Shown here piece after piece: positions 35,064 through 42,787 of a stretch of DNA of 62,637 nucleotides. Within the stretch, counting starts at the first letter, position 1, and each line of letters opens with the position of its first letter. Both the position numbers and the translations under genes were made by a program. A model generated the notes under the pieces. It saw only the letters and a list, made by a program, of their open reading frames with translations, was not told the DNA's origin and made no database searches. This DNA comes from Pseudomonadota bacterium (GTDB lineage Bacteria > Pseudomonadota > Gammaproteobacteria > Burkholderiales > Thiobacillaceae): positions 1 to 62,637 of the forward strand of contig JAUXXW010000132.1 of NCBI GenBank assembly GCA_030684775.1, read 5' to 3'.

Positions 35064-35706
35064 GGCGATAGCGCAGGCGCAGGCGTTCTATCAGGCGCAC
35101 GCCGAGCAGGGTCAGGGCACCCTCGCCGAGACCGAGCAAGGCATGGGGGATGAGCAGAGCGGGCAGGGTGACCGACCAGCCGAACGGGAAGTACAGCGGC
35201 GCGCCGGCCGCGTCATGGGCGATCAACGGTTGCGCGCCCAGCGCCAGGGCGATCAGCGCGGCGGGCAGGAACAGGCCGATCCAGCCGGCCAGAAACAAGG
35301 CCACGCCGGCATGCAGGTGGCGCAAGGCCAGAAACAACCCACGCGCGGCCACGGCCCCGGCGAAACCCATTGCCAGCGCATTCAGGGGCAGGGTGGTGAC
35401 GCCGCCGTCGCCGAACAACAAGGCCTGGATGGCGAACACCAGCGAGGCGGCCATGAAGGCATGCCAGATGCCGAACGAGGCCGCCAGCAGGCCGATTCCG
35501 GTGACATGCGCGCTGGTGCCGCCGGGCAAGGGCAGGGCGACGAAGGACAAGGCGAACGACGCCGCCGTCAGCGAAGCCAGCCAGGGCAGGGTGGATTCAT
35601 CCAGTTCCCGCGCCACCCGCTTCGCGCCGTAGGCCCACAGCCCGGCGGCGAGGCCGTAGAGCGGCAGGTACATGTGCGGGGCGATGAATCCGTCGGGGAT
35701 GTGCAT
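35056..35706 (-). CDS. cbiM: ECF transporter S component CbiM
   Basis: 216 aa beginning MHIPDGFIAPHMYLPLYG. The N-terminal amine and His2 form the Ni/Co site in this family, so the start is fixed. Six or seven helices (FALSFVALPLPGGTSAHVTGIGL with conserved His, LVFAIQALLFGDGGVTTLPLNALAMGFAG). Imports Ni2+ or Co2+ with CbiQ and CbiO. Fourteen bases after the barrel gene. Confidence 0.95.
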   Translation of the reverse strand: MHIPDGFIAPHMYLPLYGLAAGLWAYGAKRVARELDESTLPWLASLTAASFALSFVALPLPGGTSAHVTGIGLLAASFGIWHAFMAASLVFAIQALLFGDGGVTTLPLNALAMGFAGAVAARGLFLALRHLHAGVALFLAGWIGLFLPAALIALALGAQPLIAHDAAGAPLYFPFGWSVTLPALLIPHALLGLGEGALTLLGVRLIERLRLRYRHD

Positions 35707-35720
35707 GGCGGGGATCGGGG

Positions 35721-36710
35721 TCAGAACATCGCCGAGAAGGTCGCCACGAAACGGTATTTCTCCTTGCCTTCCGCGCCCTGCAACACGGTCCCCGGTGTGA
35801 CATTGAGCCGCGTCCAGACTGGCTTCTTCAGCGCCAGGCCGAGACTCATGTTGTCCTGGTACAAGCGCATGCCGAGTACGCCATAGAGGATGTCGCCGCC
35901 GGTATTCGGGTCGGGGCCGCCCACGCCGCTGTCGTCGTCCTTGCCCAGATTCAGGTAGTTGAGTTCGACGTTGCCATCGAGTCGGAAACGCCGCTCCGGC
36001 AGGGTCATCAGGCGGTGCGAGAGGGCTGCGTAGACGCGGGTTTCCGTGCCGAATTTCATGCTGTTGCCATCCGCGTAGCGGTAGCGCTGGAAGTGCATCC
36101 GGCTCAATTCGAAGGTTGCCGTGGTGTCATCGCTGAACTGTCGGGTGGCGGTCATCCCATAGTTGAAGCTGGTTTTGCCGAAGCCCAGCGACTTACCGGG
36201 GTCGATGCTGCCGTCGGCGAGGTGGTGGTCGGCATTGCCCGTGGGCAGGCTCAGGCCGAGGTTGAGCGTGAAATGCCAGTCGGCGAGGTCGTCCAGGCTC
36301 TCGTTGGCGGGCAGCAGCAGGAAACGTTGGTCGTACTTGAAGCCGATCACCGCCGCCAGGGAAAGATCAGTGGGGCCGCGAGCGTTCAGGCCGCCGGCTT
36401 CATCCACCTTCACGTTCCAGGGCTGGAAGGCATAGCCCGAGAACCAGGGGGTGAAGCCGTAGCCGACACCCGCCAGCCAGTAGGCGTTGTAATCCGCCTC
36501 CGCCGCGAGCGGGTCGTAGGTCTTGAATTTGGCGTAATCCAGCTTCGCCAGTCCCAGCCATTTGCCTTGCGGCAGGGGCATGGAACTGGAGGTTTCCACC
36601 GGCGCGCCGGGGCCTTCCAGTCCCGCCGCGCCGAGCGAGGCGACGCCGTGGTGGGCGCGCGCGGGGCTGGCCGCAAGCAGCACCAGTAGCGCGCAATACC
36701 GCGCCTTCAT
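35721..36710 (-). CDS. outer-membrane beta-barrel protein of the metal uptake operon
   Basis: 329 aa, signal peptide MKARYCALLVLLAASPARA, mature start HHGVASLG with two histidines. Repeated amphipathic strands (GKWLGLAKLDYAKFKTYD, AYWLAGVGYGFTPWFSGYAFQPW, DWHFTLNLGLSLPTGN, TATFELSRMHFQRYRYAD) and C-terminal YRFVATFSAMF. Lies inside the nikKL-cbiMQO operon with ATGA overlap to the upstream gene, so it may let Ni or Co cross the outer membrane. This is inference from context. Confidence 0.78.
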   Translation of the reverse strand: MKARYCALLVLLAASPARAHHGVASLGAAGLEGPGAPVETSSSMPLPQGKWLGLAKLDYAKFKTYDPLAAEADYNAYWLAGVGYGFTPWFSGYAFQPWNVKVDEAGGLNARGPTDLSLAAVIGFKYDQRFLLLPANESLDDLADWHFTLNLGLSLPTGNADHHLADGSIDPGKSLGFGKTSFNYGMTATRQFSDDTTATFELSRMHFQRYRYADGNSMKFGTETRVYAALSHRLMTLPERRFRLDGNVELNYLNLGKDDDSGVGGPDPNTGGDILYGVLGMRLYQDNMSLGLALKKPVWTRLNVTPGTVLQGAEGKEKYRFVATFSAMF

Positions 36711-37333
36711 GCCTTCTGCCTACGCGCAAACAACATCAGGGAGCCGAACAGGCCGAGAATCACGGCGATGCCGACGACGATGCGCCCGTAGCGCTCGTAA
36801 GCTGGTTTGTCCGCCGTTTCGACCAGGGCGGCGGCATCGGTCTTCAGAGTGAAGTCGAGGCCGTGGCCGTCCTCGGAAATCGCCTTAACCCGCCATTCCC
36901 CGGCGCGATCCGGAAGAAACGCGATGCGCCCCTGGCCATCGCTGCGGCCGACCTGATACGGCAGCTTCTCGCCGGCGCGGTAGACCTCGTAGCCCTCGAA
37001 GCTGAAAGGCTTGTTGTCCACATAGAAGAGGCGGACCACCACCGCCTGAGCGCCGCTGACCGTGTATTGAAGATCGTGGGCGGCGGCGGGGTGGGCGAGG
37101 CAGAGCAAAGCGGCGGCTATCGCAAGGCATGAGGGTTTGCTTCCCCCTTTTTCAAAGGGGGACCGAGGGGTAAGCAGGGACTTGGCCGCCGTCTTTTGGC
37201 GGCTTAGTCCTTCGCTTAGGGGCTTCATCAGATTTGGCGACGTGCGCACCGTCGTCACCCACGGAAATCCCCCCCAGCCCCCCTTTGGGAAAGGGGGGAG
37301 TGGATGCCGTCGCGCTCGCCATGAAAGTTTCAT
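36707..37333 (-). CDS. NikL/CbiN-like periplasmic accessory protein with repeat in its leader
   Basis: 208 aa from an ATG overlapping the nikK-like stop (ATGA 37333-37330). The true secretion signal (CLAIAAALLCLAHPAAA) starts only near residue 68. Before it lie two halves of repeat K (PLPPFPKGGWGG and TPRSPFEKGG). The mature part is HDLQYTVSGAQAVVVRLFYVDNKPFSFEGYEVYRAGEKLPYQVGRSDGQGRIAFLPDRAGEWRVKAISEDGHG, then a C-terminal transmembrane helix (IVVGIAVILGLFGSLMLFA). This fits NikL of NikKLMQO systems. Whether a 67-residue extension blocks export, or an internal start is used, is open; no in-frame ATG lies just before the signal. Confidence 0.75.
   Translation of the reverse strand: MKLSWRARRHPLPPFPKGGWGGFPWVTTVRTSPNLMKPLSEGLSRQKTAAKSLLTPRSPFEKGGSKPSCLAIAAALLCLAHPAAAHDLQYTVSGAQAVVVRLFYVDNKPFSFEGYEVYRAGEKLPYQVGRSDGQGRIAFLPDRAGEWRVKAISEDGHGLDFTLKTDAAALVETADKPAYERYGRIVVGIAVILGLFGSLMLFARRQKA
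37142..37300. repeat. family K copy 5, expanded
   Basis: Hairpins CCCCCTTTTTCAAAGGGGG (from 37143) and CCCCCC..CCCCCCTTTGGGAAAGGGGGG (to 37300), with an unusually long linker of about 110 bases. Embedded in frame after the first ten codons of the nikL-like gene. Confidence 0.8.
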
Positions 37334-38025
37334 TGGATTTCGAATTGCAGGCTGCTGGCGTGGATGGCCTTGTCCGCCCGGGCGTCGTTCAAGGGCAATT
37401 CGAGACTGGCCTGGATGTGTTGGAGGCCGGGTTTGCGCAAGCGGATGTTGATGTGGCCGTCGCTGTCGCTGACCCCGCGCGGCTGGCCGAAGTAGGCCAC
37501 GGACACGCCGGCGGCGGGTTTGCCTTGATGCCAGACGGTGAGACGCAGCTTGTCGCCGACGCGCAGGTTCAGGGGGGTGTCCTGGGGCGTCAGTTCAAGA
37601 TTCCGGGTCAGGGGGCGCTCCAGGCCGGCGCCCCAGCGGTCGATGCGTTTCACCCCTTCCAGGGAAAGCCAGCTCTCGATCACCGCGCCGGCTTCGTTCT
37701 TCGCCAGATTCCGGGTGCCGTAGGGCGTTTTGCTCCAGTAGCCGCTGGAGGTGAAAAACCAGCTTGCCGCGCAATCGCCCTTCAACGTGGCGGGAAACCC
37801 GCGCCCGAAATCGGCGGCGATTTCCTGTCCGGCCGTGTTGAAACAGGCGGCCTGTTTAACGTTTTCCGGCTTGTATTCCAGCGCCTTCTCGCCCGCGCGC
37901 GCGGAAAGCTCATGGCCGTAGACCAGGGTGTGGAGCGCGCCGCCGCGTTCGATCCACAGCTCATGCGCCAGCGCGCATCCTTGCGACATCAGGATGCCGG
38001 CGAGAAGGAGAGCGCGGATCGACAT
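37330..38025 (-). CDS. DUF4198 periplasmic protein, NikK-like
   Basis: 231 aa with signal peptide (MSIRALLLAGILMSQGCALA), mature start HELWIERGG, where the His after the cleavage site is typical of metal-transport DUF4198 proteins. Domain continues HTLVYGHELSARAGEKALEYKPENVK and LRVGDKLRLTVWHQGKPAAGVSVAYFGQPRGVSDSDGHINIRLRKPGLQHI, a carboxypeptidase-like Ig fold. First gene of the nickel/cobalt uptake operon. It would bind or deliver metal to CbiM. Confidence 0.85.
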   Translation of the reverse strand: MSIRALLLAGILMSQGCALAHELWIERGGALHTLVYGHELSARAGEKALEYKPENVKQAACFNTAGQEIAADFGRGFPATLKGDCAASWFFTSSGYWSKTPYGTRNLAKNEAGAVIESWLSLEGVKRIDRWGAGLERPLTRNLELTPQDTPLNLRVGDKLRLTVWHQGKPAAGVSVAYFGQPRGVSDSDGHINIRLRKPGLQHIQASLELPLNDARADKAIHASSLQFEIQ

Positions 38026-38056
38026 GGCGGGCAGCGTCGGAAAAACGAACGCCCGA

Positions 38057-38086
38057 ACAATAGCGCATCGATATTACGAATGTAAA
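38057..38086 (-). promoter_or_regulatory. promoter of the nickel/cobalt uptake operon
   Basis: On the minus strand TTTACA (38086-38081), an 18-base spacer and TATTGT (38062-38057). A short palindrome TTAC-GAAT-GTAA (38074-38085) overlaps the -35 box and could be an operator. No NikR-like GTATGA pair is visible. Confidence 0.5.
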
Positions 38087-38138
38087 AAACTTCTTACTTG
38101 CGTTGGCTGGGTTCAATCCCGAGCAACGGCGTTGCGGC

Positions 38139-38675
38139 TCAGTCGCGGGCCGGCTCCATCACTGCGTCGAGGTTGAGGTTGTCGCAATACTCGAAGAAGT
38201 CGCCGCGCAAAGTCGGCAAATGCATGTCGCCGGGCACGCCGACCGTCATGTTGACCGAGAACATCGGGGTGCCGGTGTGCGGTGCCGGGTAGGTGTCGGT
38301 GCTCAGTTCTTCGATGTTGATGCTCTGGCGGGCGAAGAAATCAGCCAGGCTGTGGACGATGCCGGGGTGATCCATCGCCACCACGTTGACCCGATAGGGC
38401 ACCTGCGGTGAAGTCCGCTCGGCTGGGCGGGTGCGTTTGTGGATGATGGAGAGGCCGAGTTCGCTGCCGATCTGTTCAAGCCGATCTTCCAGTTTGGTCA
38501 GTGCGTTCCATGCCCCGGAGGTCAGCATCAGGATGGCGAACTGGCCGCCTAGCACCGCCATGCGCGATTCCTCGATATTGCAGCCGGCCTCGACGATACG
38601 GCTGGTGAATCGTTGCACCAGGCCGACCTTGTCTTCGCCGGATGCGGTGATGGCCAGAAAGTCGATATTGCTCAT
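38139..38675 (-). CDS. double ACT-domain protein, GcvR-like regulator
   Basis: 178 aa: two ACT domains (FLAITASGEDKVGLVQRFTSRIVEAGCNIEESRMAVLGGQFAILML; YRVNVVAMDHPGIVHSLADFFARQSINIEELSTDTYPAPHTGTPMFSVNMTV). Matches the glycine-cleavage repressor GcvR in layout and length. Such proteins bind amino acids, commonly glycine, and act on a partner regulator instead of DNA. Stand-alone, divergent from tatD. Confidence 0.85.
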   Translation of the reverse strand: MSNIDFLAITASGEDKVGLVQRFTSRIVEAGCNIEESRMAVLGGQFAILMLTSGAWNALTKLEDRLEQIGSELGLSIIHKRTRPAERTSPQVPYRVNVVAMDHPGIVHSLADFFARQSINIEELSTDTYPAPHTGTPMFSVNMTVGVPGDMHLPTLRGDFFEYCDNLNLDAVMEPARD

Positions 38676-38764
38676 GGGCGTGTCCGTTCAGGTTGCTCGA
38701 AGTAGTGGGATTGTAGCCAGTGCCGTGCGCGTGGCCTATCACGATGCGCGGGCATAATGCCGTC

Positions 38765-39535
38765 ATGAGTTCCCTCATGGACACCCACTGCCATCTGGAC
38801 GCCGGCGAATTCGACGCGGATCGTGACGCCGTGTACGCGCGGGCACGGGCGGCGGGCGTTGCGTTTCAGGTCGTTCCCGCCGTCACCCGCGCGAATTTCG
38901 CCGAGGTCGAGGCCACCTGCCGCCGCTATCCCGACTGTCTGCCGGCCTGGGGTATGCACCCGATGTATATCGACGTGCATCGCCCCGAGCACCTGGAGTC
39001 GTTGCGCCGCCAGATCGAGGCCTGGCGCCCGGTGGCCATCGGCGAGATCGGCCTCGATCTGTTTGTGCCGGGCCTGGATCTCGCCACCCAGGAATTCTTC
39101 TACGTCGAGCAACTCAAGATCGCGCGCGACCACGACCTGCCGGTCTTGCTGCACTGCCGCCGGGCTAACGACCAGATACTCAAACAGTTACGAAAAATCG
39201 GCGTGAAGGGCGGCATCGCCCATGCCTTCAGCGGCAGTCGGCAGCAGGCGGAAGCCTTCATCAAACTGGGATTCAAACTCGGTTTCGGCGGCGCCTTCAC
39301 CTGGAGCCGGGCGACGCGGTTGCGCGCGCTCGCCTTCGAACTGCCGCTGGAAGCCATCGTCCTGGAAACCGACAGCCCGGACATACCTCCCGCCTGGGTG
39401 GGCCAGGGCCGCAACGAACCCGCCGAGGTGGCGGGCATCGCCGCGGCATTGGCGGAATTGCGCGGAACGACGCTGGAAGAAGTGGCGCGGCGCACCACGG
39501 CAAACGCGCGGGAAGTGCTGGGTTTGACCTTGTAG
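38765..39535 (+). CDS. tatD: TatD family metal-dependent hydrolase
   Basis: 256 aa from ATG 38765 (alternative Met at 38777). Metal ligands: DTHCHLD at the N-terminus, EIGLDLF, LLHCRRAND, HAFSGS, ETDSPDIPPAW. TatD-type 3'-5' DNA exonuclease/deoxyribonuclease fold, full length. The TAG stop (39533-39535) is part of family E repeat 39531-39612, so the C-terminus may once have been different. Confidence 0.93.
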   Translation: MSSLMDTHCHLDAGEFDADRDAVYARARAAGVAFQVVPAVTRANFAEVEATCRRYPDCLPAWGMHPMYIDVHRPEHLESLRRQIEAWRPVAIGEIGLDLFVPGLDLATQEFFYVEQLKIARDHDLPVLLHCRRANDQILKQLRKIGVKGGIAHAFSGSRQQAEAFIKLGFKLGFGGAFTWSRATRLRALAFELPLEAIVLETDSPDIPPAWVGQGRNEPAEVAGIAAALAELRGTTLEEVARRTTANAREVLGLTL

Positions 39536-39612
39536 CGCCGGCATCCCTGCCGGCTTTGCCCTTAAAGAAGCGGGTCTGCGACCCGCCTGCCGGCAGGGAT
39601 GCCGGCGCTACA
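39531..39612. repeat. family E copy 3, providing the ends of two convergent genes
   Basis: TGTAGCGCCGGCATCCCTGC and its complement, with an inner AGCGGGTC-GACCCGC hairpin. It supplies the tatD stop codon on the plus strand and the last 16 codons plus stop of the flavoprotein on the minus strand. Confidence 0.9.
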
Positions 39613-41043
39613 TAACACCCCCAGCCCCGCCGCGCGGCCGCTGGCGAAGCAGGCGGTGAGCAGGTAGCCGCCGGTGGGCGCTTCCCAGTCGAGCATTTCG
39701 CCGGCGCAGAAGACGCCGGGCAGATCGCGCAGCATCAGGTTTTCGTCCAGGGCCTCGAAACGCACGCCGCCGGCCGTGCTGATGGCTTCGTCGAGCGGGC
39801 GCGGGGCGATCAGGCGCAAAGGCAGGGACTTGATGGCGGACGCGAGCTTTGTCGGGTCGGTCTCCGGCCCAAGCACCTCGCGCAACAGGCCGGCCTTGAC
39901 GCCGGTAATACCGACCCGGCTTTGTAGATGGCTGGAGAGCGAACGCGAGCCGCGCGGATGCGCCACCTCGGCGGTCACTCGCTCCAGCGTCTTGTCGGGC
40001 GCCAGGTCGAGCTGGAGGCGGGCGCTGCCCTCGGCCTCGATGCGGTCGCGCAGGGGCGCGGCCAGCGCATAGATGAGACTGCCCTCGATGCCGGTCTCGG
40101 TGATGACGCATTCACCCTGACGGCGGATTTCCTGGCCTTCGGCGTCCGGGCAACTGGCGACCACGGTTTTCAGCGGTTGGCCGGCGAAGCGGCTACGGAA
40201 GTGCTCGCTCCAGGCGATGTCGAAACCGCAGTTGGCGGGCTTCAATGGCGCGATGTCGATGCCGTGTTGTTGCAGCAGCGGCACCCAGGCGCCATTGGAA
40301 CCGAGCTTCGCCCAACTGCCGCCGCCGAGGGCGAGGATTACGGCATCGGCTTCGATGGTCTGATCTCCTTCTGGGGTTGCGAATAAAAGACGCAGGCGAG
40401 AGAGCGTGGTTGTTGCCGCCGGGGTTGGGGCGGCATTACAACCACGGCCTACCCCTTGCGGGTGCGCCTGCGCTACATCCACGCCTTGCCAGCGGTGGCG
40501 CATGTGGAAGCGCACCCCCGCTTCTCTAAGCCGGTGCAGCCAGGCGCGCAACAGGGGCGCAGCCTTCATCTCGCGCGGGAACACCCGCCCGGAACTGCCG
40601 ACGAAGGTTTCGATGCCCAGGCCCTCGGCCCAGGCGCGCAGGTCGCTGGCAGAGAAGGCATCGAGCAGGGGTTCGATGTTGGCGCGGCGGTTGCCGTAGC
40701 GGGAGAGGAAAGTCTCGCGTGCCTCGGAATGGGTGAGGTTGAGACCACCCTTGCCGGCCAGGAGGAATTTGCGGCCGACGGAAGGCATGGCGTCGTAGAG
40801 GTCGACCTGGAGGCCCCCCCCTTTATCACAGGGGGGTTGGGGGGGATTTGCGGAGGTGGCGGCGAGGGACGGTTGTAAAAATCCCCCCCCGCCCCCCTTT
40901 GATAAAGGGGGGAGTGACGAATCGCCCTCCTTTGGGGTGGTGGGAAGTGACGGGTTGCCCCCTTTGGAGAAAGAGGTGTGTGACGACAAAACTTCCGCCG
41001 CCATCAACCCCGCCGGGCCGCCGCCGATGATCGCGACTCTCAT
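39562..41043 (-). CDS. HI0933-like flavoprotein with repeat-encoded insertions
   Basis: 493 aa from ATG 41043, which overlaps the recJ stop (ATGA). FAD-binding MRVAIIGGGPAGLMAAEVL, AGKGGLNLTHSE and ALGGGSWAKLGSNGAW place it in the BaiN/YhiN group of NAD(P)/FAD oxidoreductases; the C-terminal FAD motif GVFCAGEMLDWEAPTGGYLLT is intact. Residues about 20-78 (SKGGNPSLPT..PPQPPCDKGGG) are repeat K6, splitting the first Rossmann helix from strand 2 (LQVDLYDAMPS). A second extra segment (AHPQGVGRGCNAAPTPAATTT) lies near 40400-40480. The last 16 residues ([16 protein letters not shown]) come from repeat E3. Substrate unknown. Confidence 0.82.
   Translation of the reverse strand: MRVAIIGGGPAGLMAAEVLSSHTSFSKGGNPSLPTTPKEGDSSLPPLSKGGGGGFLQPSLAATSANPPQPPCDKGGGLQVDLYDAMPSVGRKFLLAGKGGLNLTHSEARETFLSRYGNRRANIEPLLDAFSASDLRAWAEGLGIETFVGSSGRVFPREMKAAPLLRAWLHRLREAGVRFHMRHRWQGVDVAQAHPQGVGRGCNAAPTPAATTTLSRLRLLFATPEGDQTIEADAVILALGGGSWAKLGSNGAWVPLLQQHGIDIAPLKPANCGFDIAWSEHFRSRFAGQPLKTVVASCPDAEGQEIRRQGECVITETGIEGSLIYALAAPLRDRIEAEGSARLQLDLAPDKTLERVTAEVAHPRGSRSLSSHLQSRVGITGVKAGLLREVLGPETDPTKLASAIKSLPLRLIAPRPLDEAISTAGGVRFEALDENLMLRDLPGVFCAGEMLDWEAPTGGYLLTACFASGRAAGLGVLCSAGIPAGRRVADPLL
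40813..40913. repeat. family K copy 6, inside the flavoprotein coding sequence
   Basis: C7TTTATCACAGGGGGG and C8GCCCCCCTTTGATAAAGGGGGG hairpins in frame and stop-free. A decayed extra hairpin lies at 40920-40975 (CCCCCTTTGGAGAAAGAGG). Confidence 0.9.
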
Positions 41044-42728
41044 GCCTCGCTCCAGTGCGCCAGGTTGAATTGCAGCGAGCGGCTGCCGTTCCATTCGTTC
41101 ACTTCCGGCTTGTACACGGCCAGGATGCGTTCCGGCAGTGGTGTGTCCTGATTGAACAGGATGGCGTCGCCGCTCAAACCCTTGCCGGACAGACGCAGCT
41201 TGAGGTGTTTCTCACCGACCAGTCTCTGTGACTGCACCATGAATTCGCCGTGGAAGGCGGGGGCGGGAAAGCCCTGGCCCCAGACCGCGTTACGCAGCGT
41301 TTCGGCGTTTTCCAGGGTGCATTCCTGGGCGCTGAGTTCGCCGTCGGTTTCGATCACCTTTTCCAGGTCGGCGGCGGAGAGGCTCTCGCGCGCCACGGTT
41401 TCGAAGGCGGCGCGGAACGTGTCGAAGCCTTCGCGGCGCAGGGTGAGGCCGGCGGCCATCGCGTGGCCGCCGAATTTCAGGATCAGGCCGGGGTGGTGGC
41501 GATCCACCACGTCGAGGGCGTCGCGCAGGTGCAGACCCGGAATCGAGCGGCCGGAGCCTTTCAGCAGGCCGTCGCCGCCGTCGGCGAAGATGATGGTCGG
41601 CCGGTGATGCCGTTCCTTGAGTCGCGAGGCGAGCAGCCCGACCACGCCCTGGTGCCAGGTCGGGTCGAACAGGGTGAGGCTGGCGCCATCGGTCACCACG
41701 ATGCCGTCGAGCAGGGCCAGGGCCTGGTCTTGCATGTCGGTCTCGATCTCGCGGCGTTCGCGGTTGAGGCGGTCGAGTTCGCCAGCCAGTTTTTTGGCGA
41801 TGCCCTCGTCGCCGGCGAGCAGGCATTCGATGCCGACGCTCATGTCGGCCAGTCGGCCGGCGGCGTTGAGACGCGGGCCGATGACGAAGCCGAGGTCTTC
41901 CGCCCCGGCGCGCTCGGGCTTGCGGCCCGCCGCCGCGAACAGGGCCTGGATGCCCGGCCGCGCCTGGCCCTTTTGCATCCGCGTCAGCCCCTGCGCCACC
42001 AGCAGGCGGTTGTTGGCATCCAGGCGTACCACGTCGGCCACCGTGCCAAGCGCGACCAGGTCGAGCAGTTCGGCCAGATTGGGTTCAGTTTTGCCGGCAA
42101 AGGCGCCGCGTTTGCGTAGCTCGATGCGCAACGCGATCAGCACGTAGAACATCACGCCGACGCCGGCCAGATTTTTACTGGGGAAATCGCAGCCGGGCTG
42201 GTTGGGGTTGACGATCAGCGCATCCGGCAGCGTGTCGCCGGGCAGGTGGTGATCGGTGACCAGCACGTCCATACCCAGGCGTTTCGCTTCCTCGATGCCG
42301 GCGTGGGCGGCGATGCCGTTGTCCACGGTGATGAGCAGGTCGGGCTGGTGTTCCGAGGCCAGCCGCGCGATTTCCGGCGACAGGCCGTAGCCGTATTCGA
42401 AGCGGTTGGGGACGATGTATTCGACCTTCGCGCCCAGCGCGGTGAGGCCGGTGACCGCGACTGCGCAGGCGGTGGCGCCGTCGGCGTCGTAATCGGCCAC
42501 CACCAGCATTTTTTCACCGCGCGCGATGGCATCGGCCAACCGCGCCGCCGCCGTCTCGCAGTGCTTCATCGCGGTATGGGGCAGCAGTTCCGCCAGCTTG
42601 TGTTTCATCTGCTCCGGCGCCTGCACGCCGCGCGCCGCAAACAGGCGCGCCAGCAGCGGTGGCAGGCCGGATTGGCGCAGGGACTGGGCGGCAGCTTCGG
42701 AATAGGGGCGGGTGATAAGTTTCAGCAT
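41040..42728 (-). CDS. recJ: single-stranded-DNA exonuclease RecJ
   Basis: 562 aa from ATG 42728; a TTG two codons earlier is less likely. DHH motifs VVADYDADGATACAVAV and VTDHHLPGDTLPDALIVNPN, the conserved GPRLNAAGR, and the DHHA1 region KFGGHAMAAGLTL. A 5'-3' exonuclease in recombination and mismatch repair. The stop overlaps the start of the flavoprotein gene. Confidence 0.95.
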   Translation of the reverse strand: MLKLITRPYSEAAAQSLRQSGLPPLLARLFAARGVQAPEQMKHKLAELLPHTAMKHCETAAARLADAIARGEKMLVVADYDADGATACAVAVTGLTALGAKVEYIVPNRFEYGYGLSPEIARLASEHQPDLLITVDNGIAAHAGIEEAKRLGMDVLVTDHHLPGDTLPDALIVNPNQPGCDFPSKNLAGVGVMFYVLIALRIELRKRGAFAGKTEPNLAELLDLVALGTVADVVRLDANNRLLVAQGLTRMQKGQARPGIQALFAAAGRKPERAGAEDLGFVIGPRLNAAGRLADMSVGIECLLAGDEGIAKKLAGELDRLNRERREIETDMQDQALALLDGIVVTDGASLTLFDPTWHQGVVGLLASRLKERHHRPTIIFADGGDGLLKGSGRSIPGLHLRDALDVVDRHHPGLILKFGGHAMAAGLTLRREGFDTFRAAFETVARESLSAADLEKVIETDGELSAQECTLENAETLRNAVWGQGFPAPAFHGEFMVQSQRLVGEKHLKLRLSGKGLSGDAILFNQDTPLPERILAVYKPEVNEWNGSRSLQFNLAHWSEA

Positions 42729-42787
42729 GTTCAAATATTCAGTCGCGCTGTTTTGCGGGTGTCGGGTGGCTGGCTATTATGCGGGCC

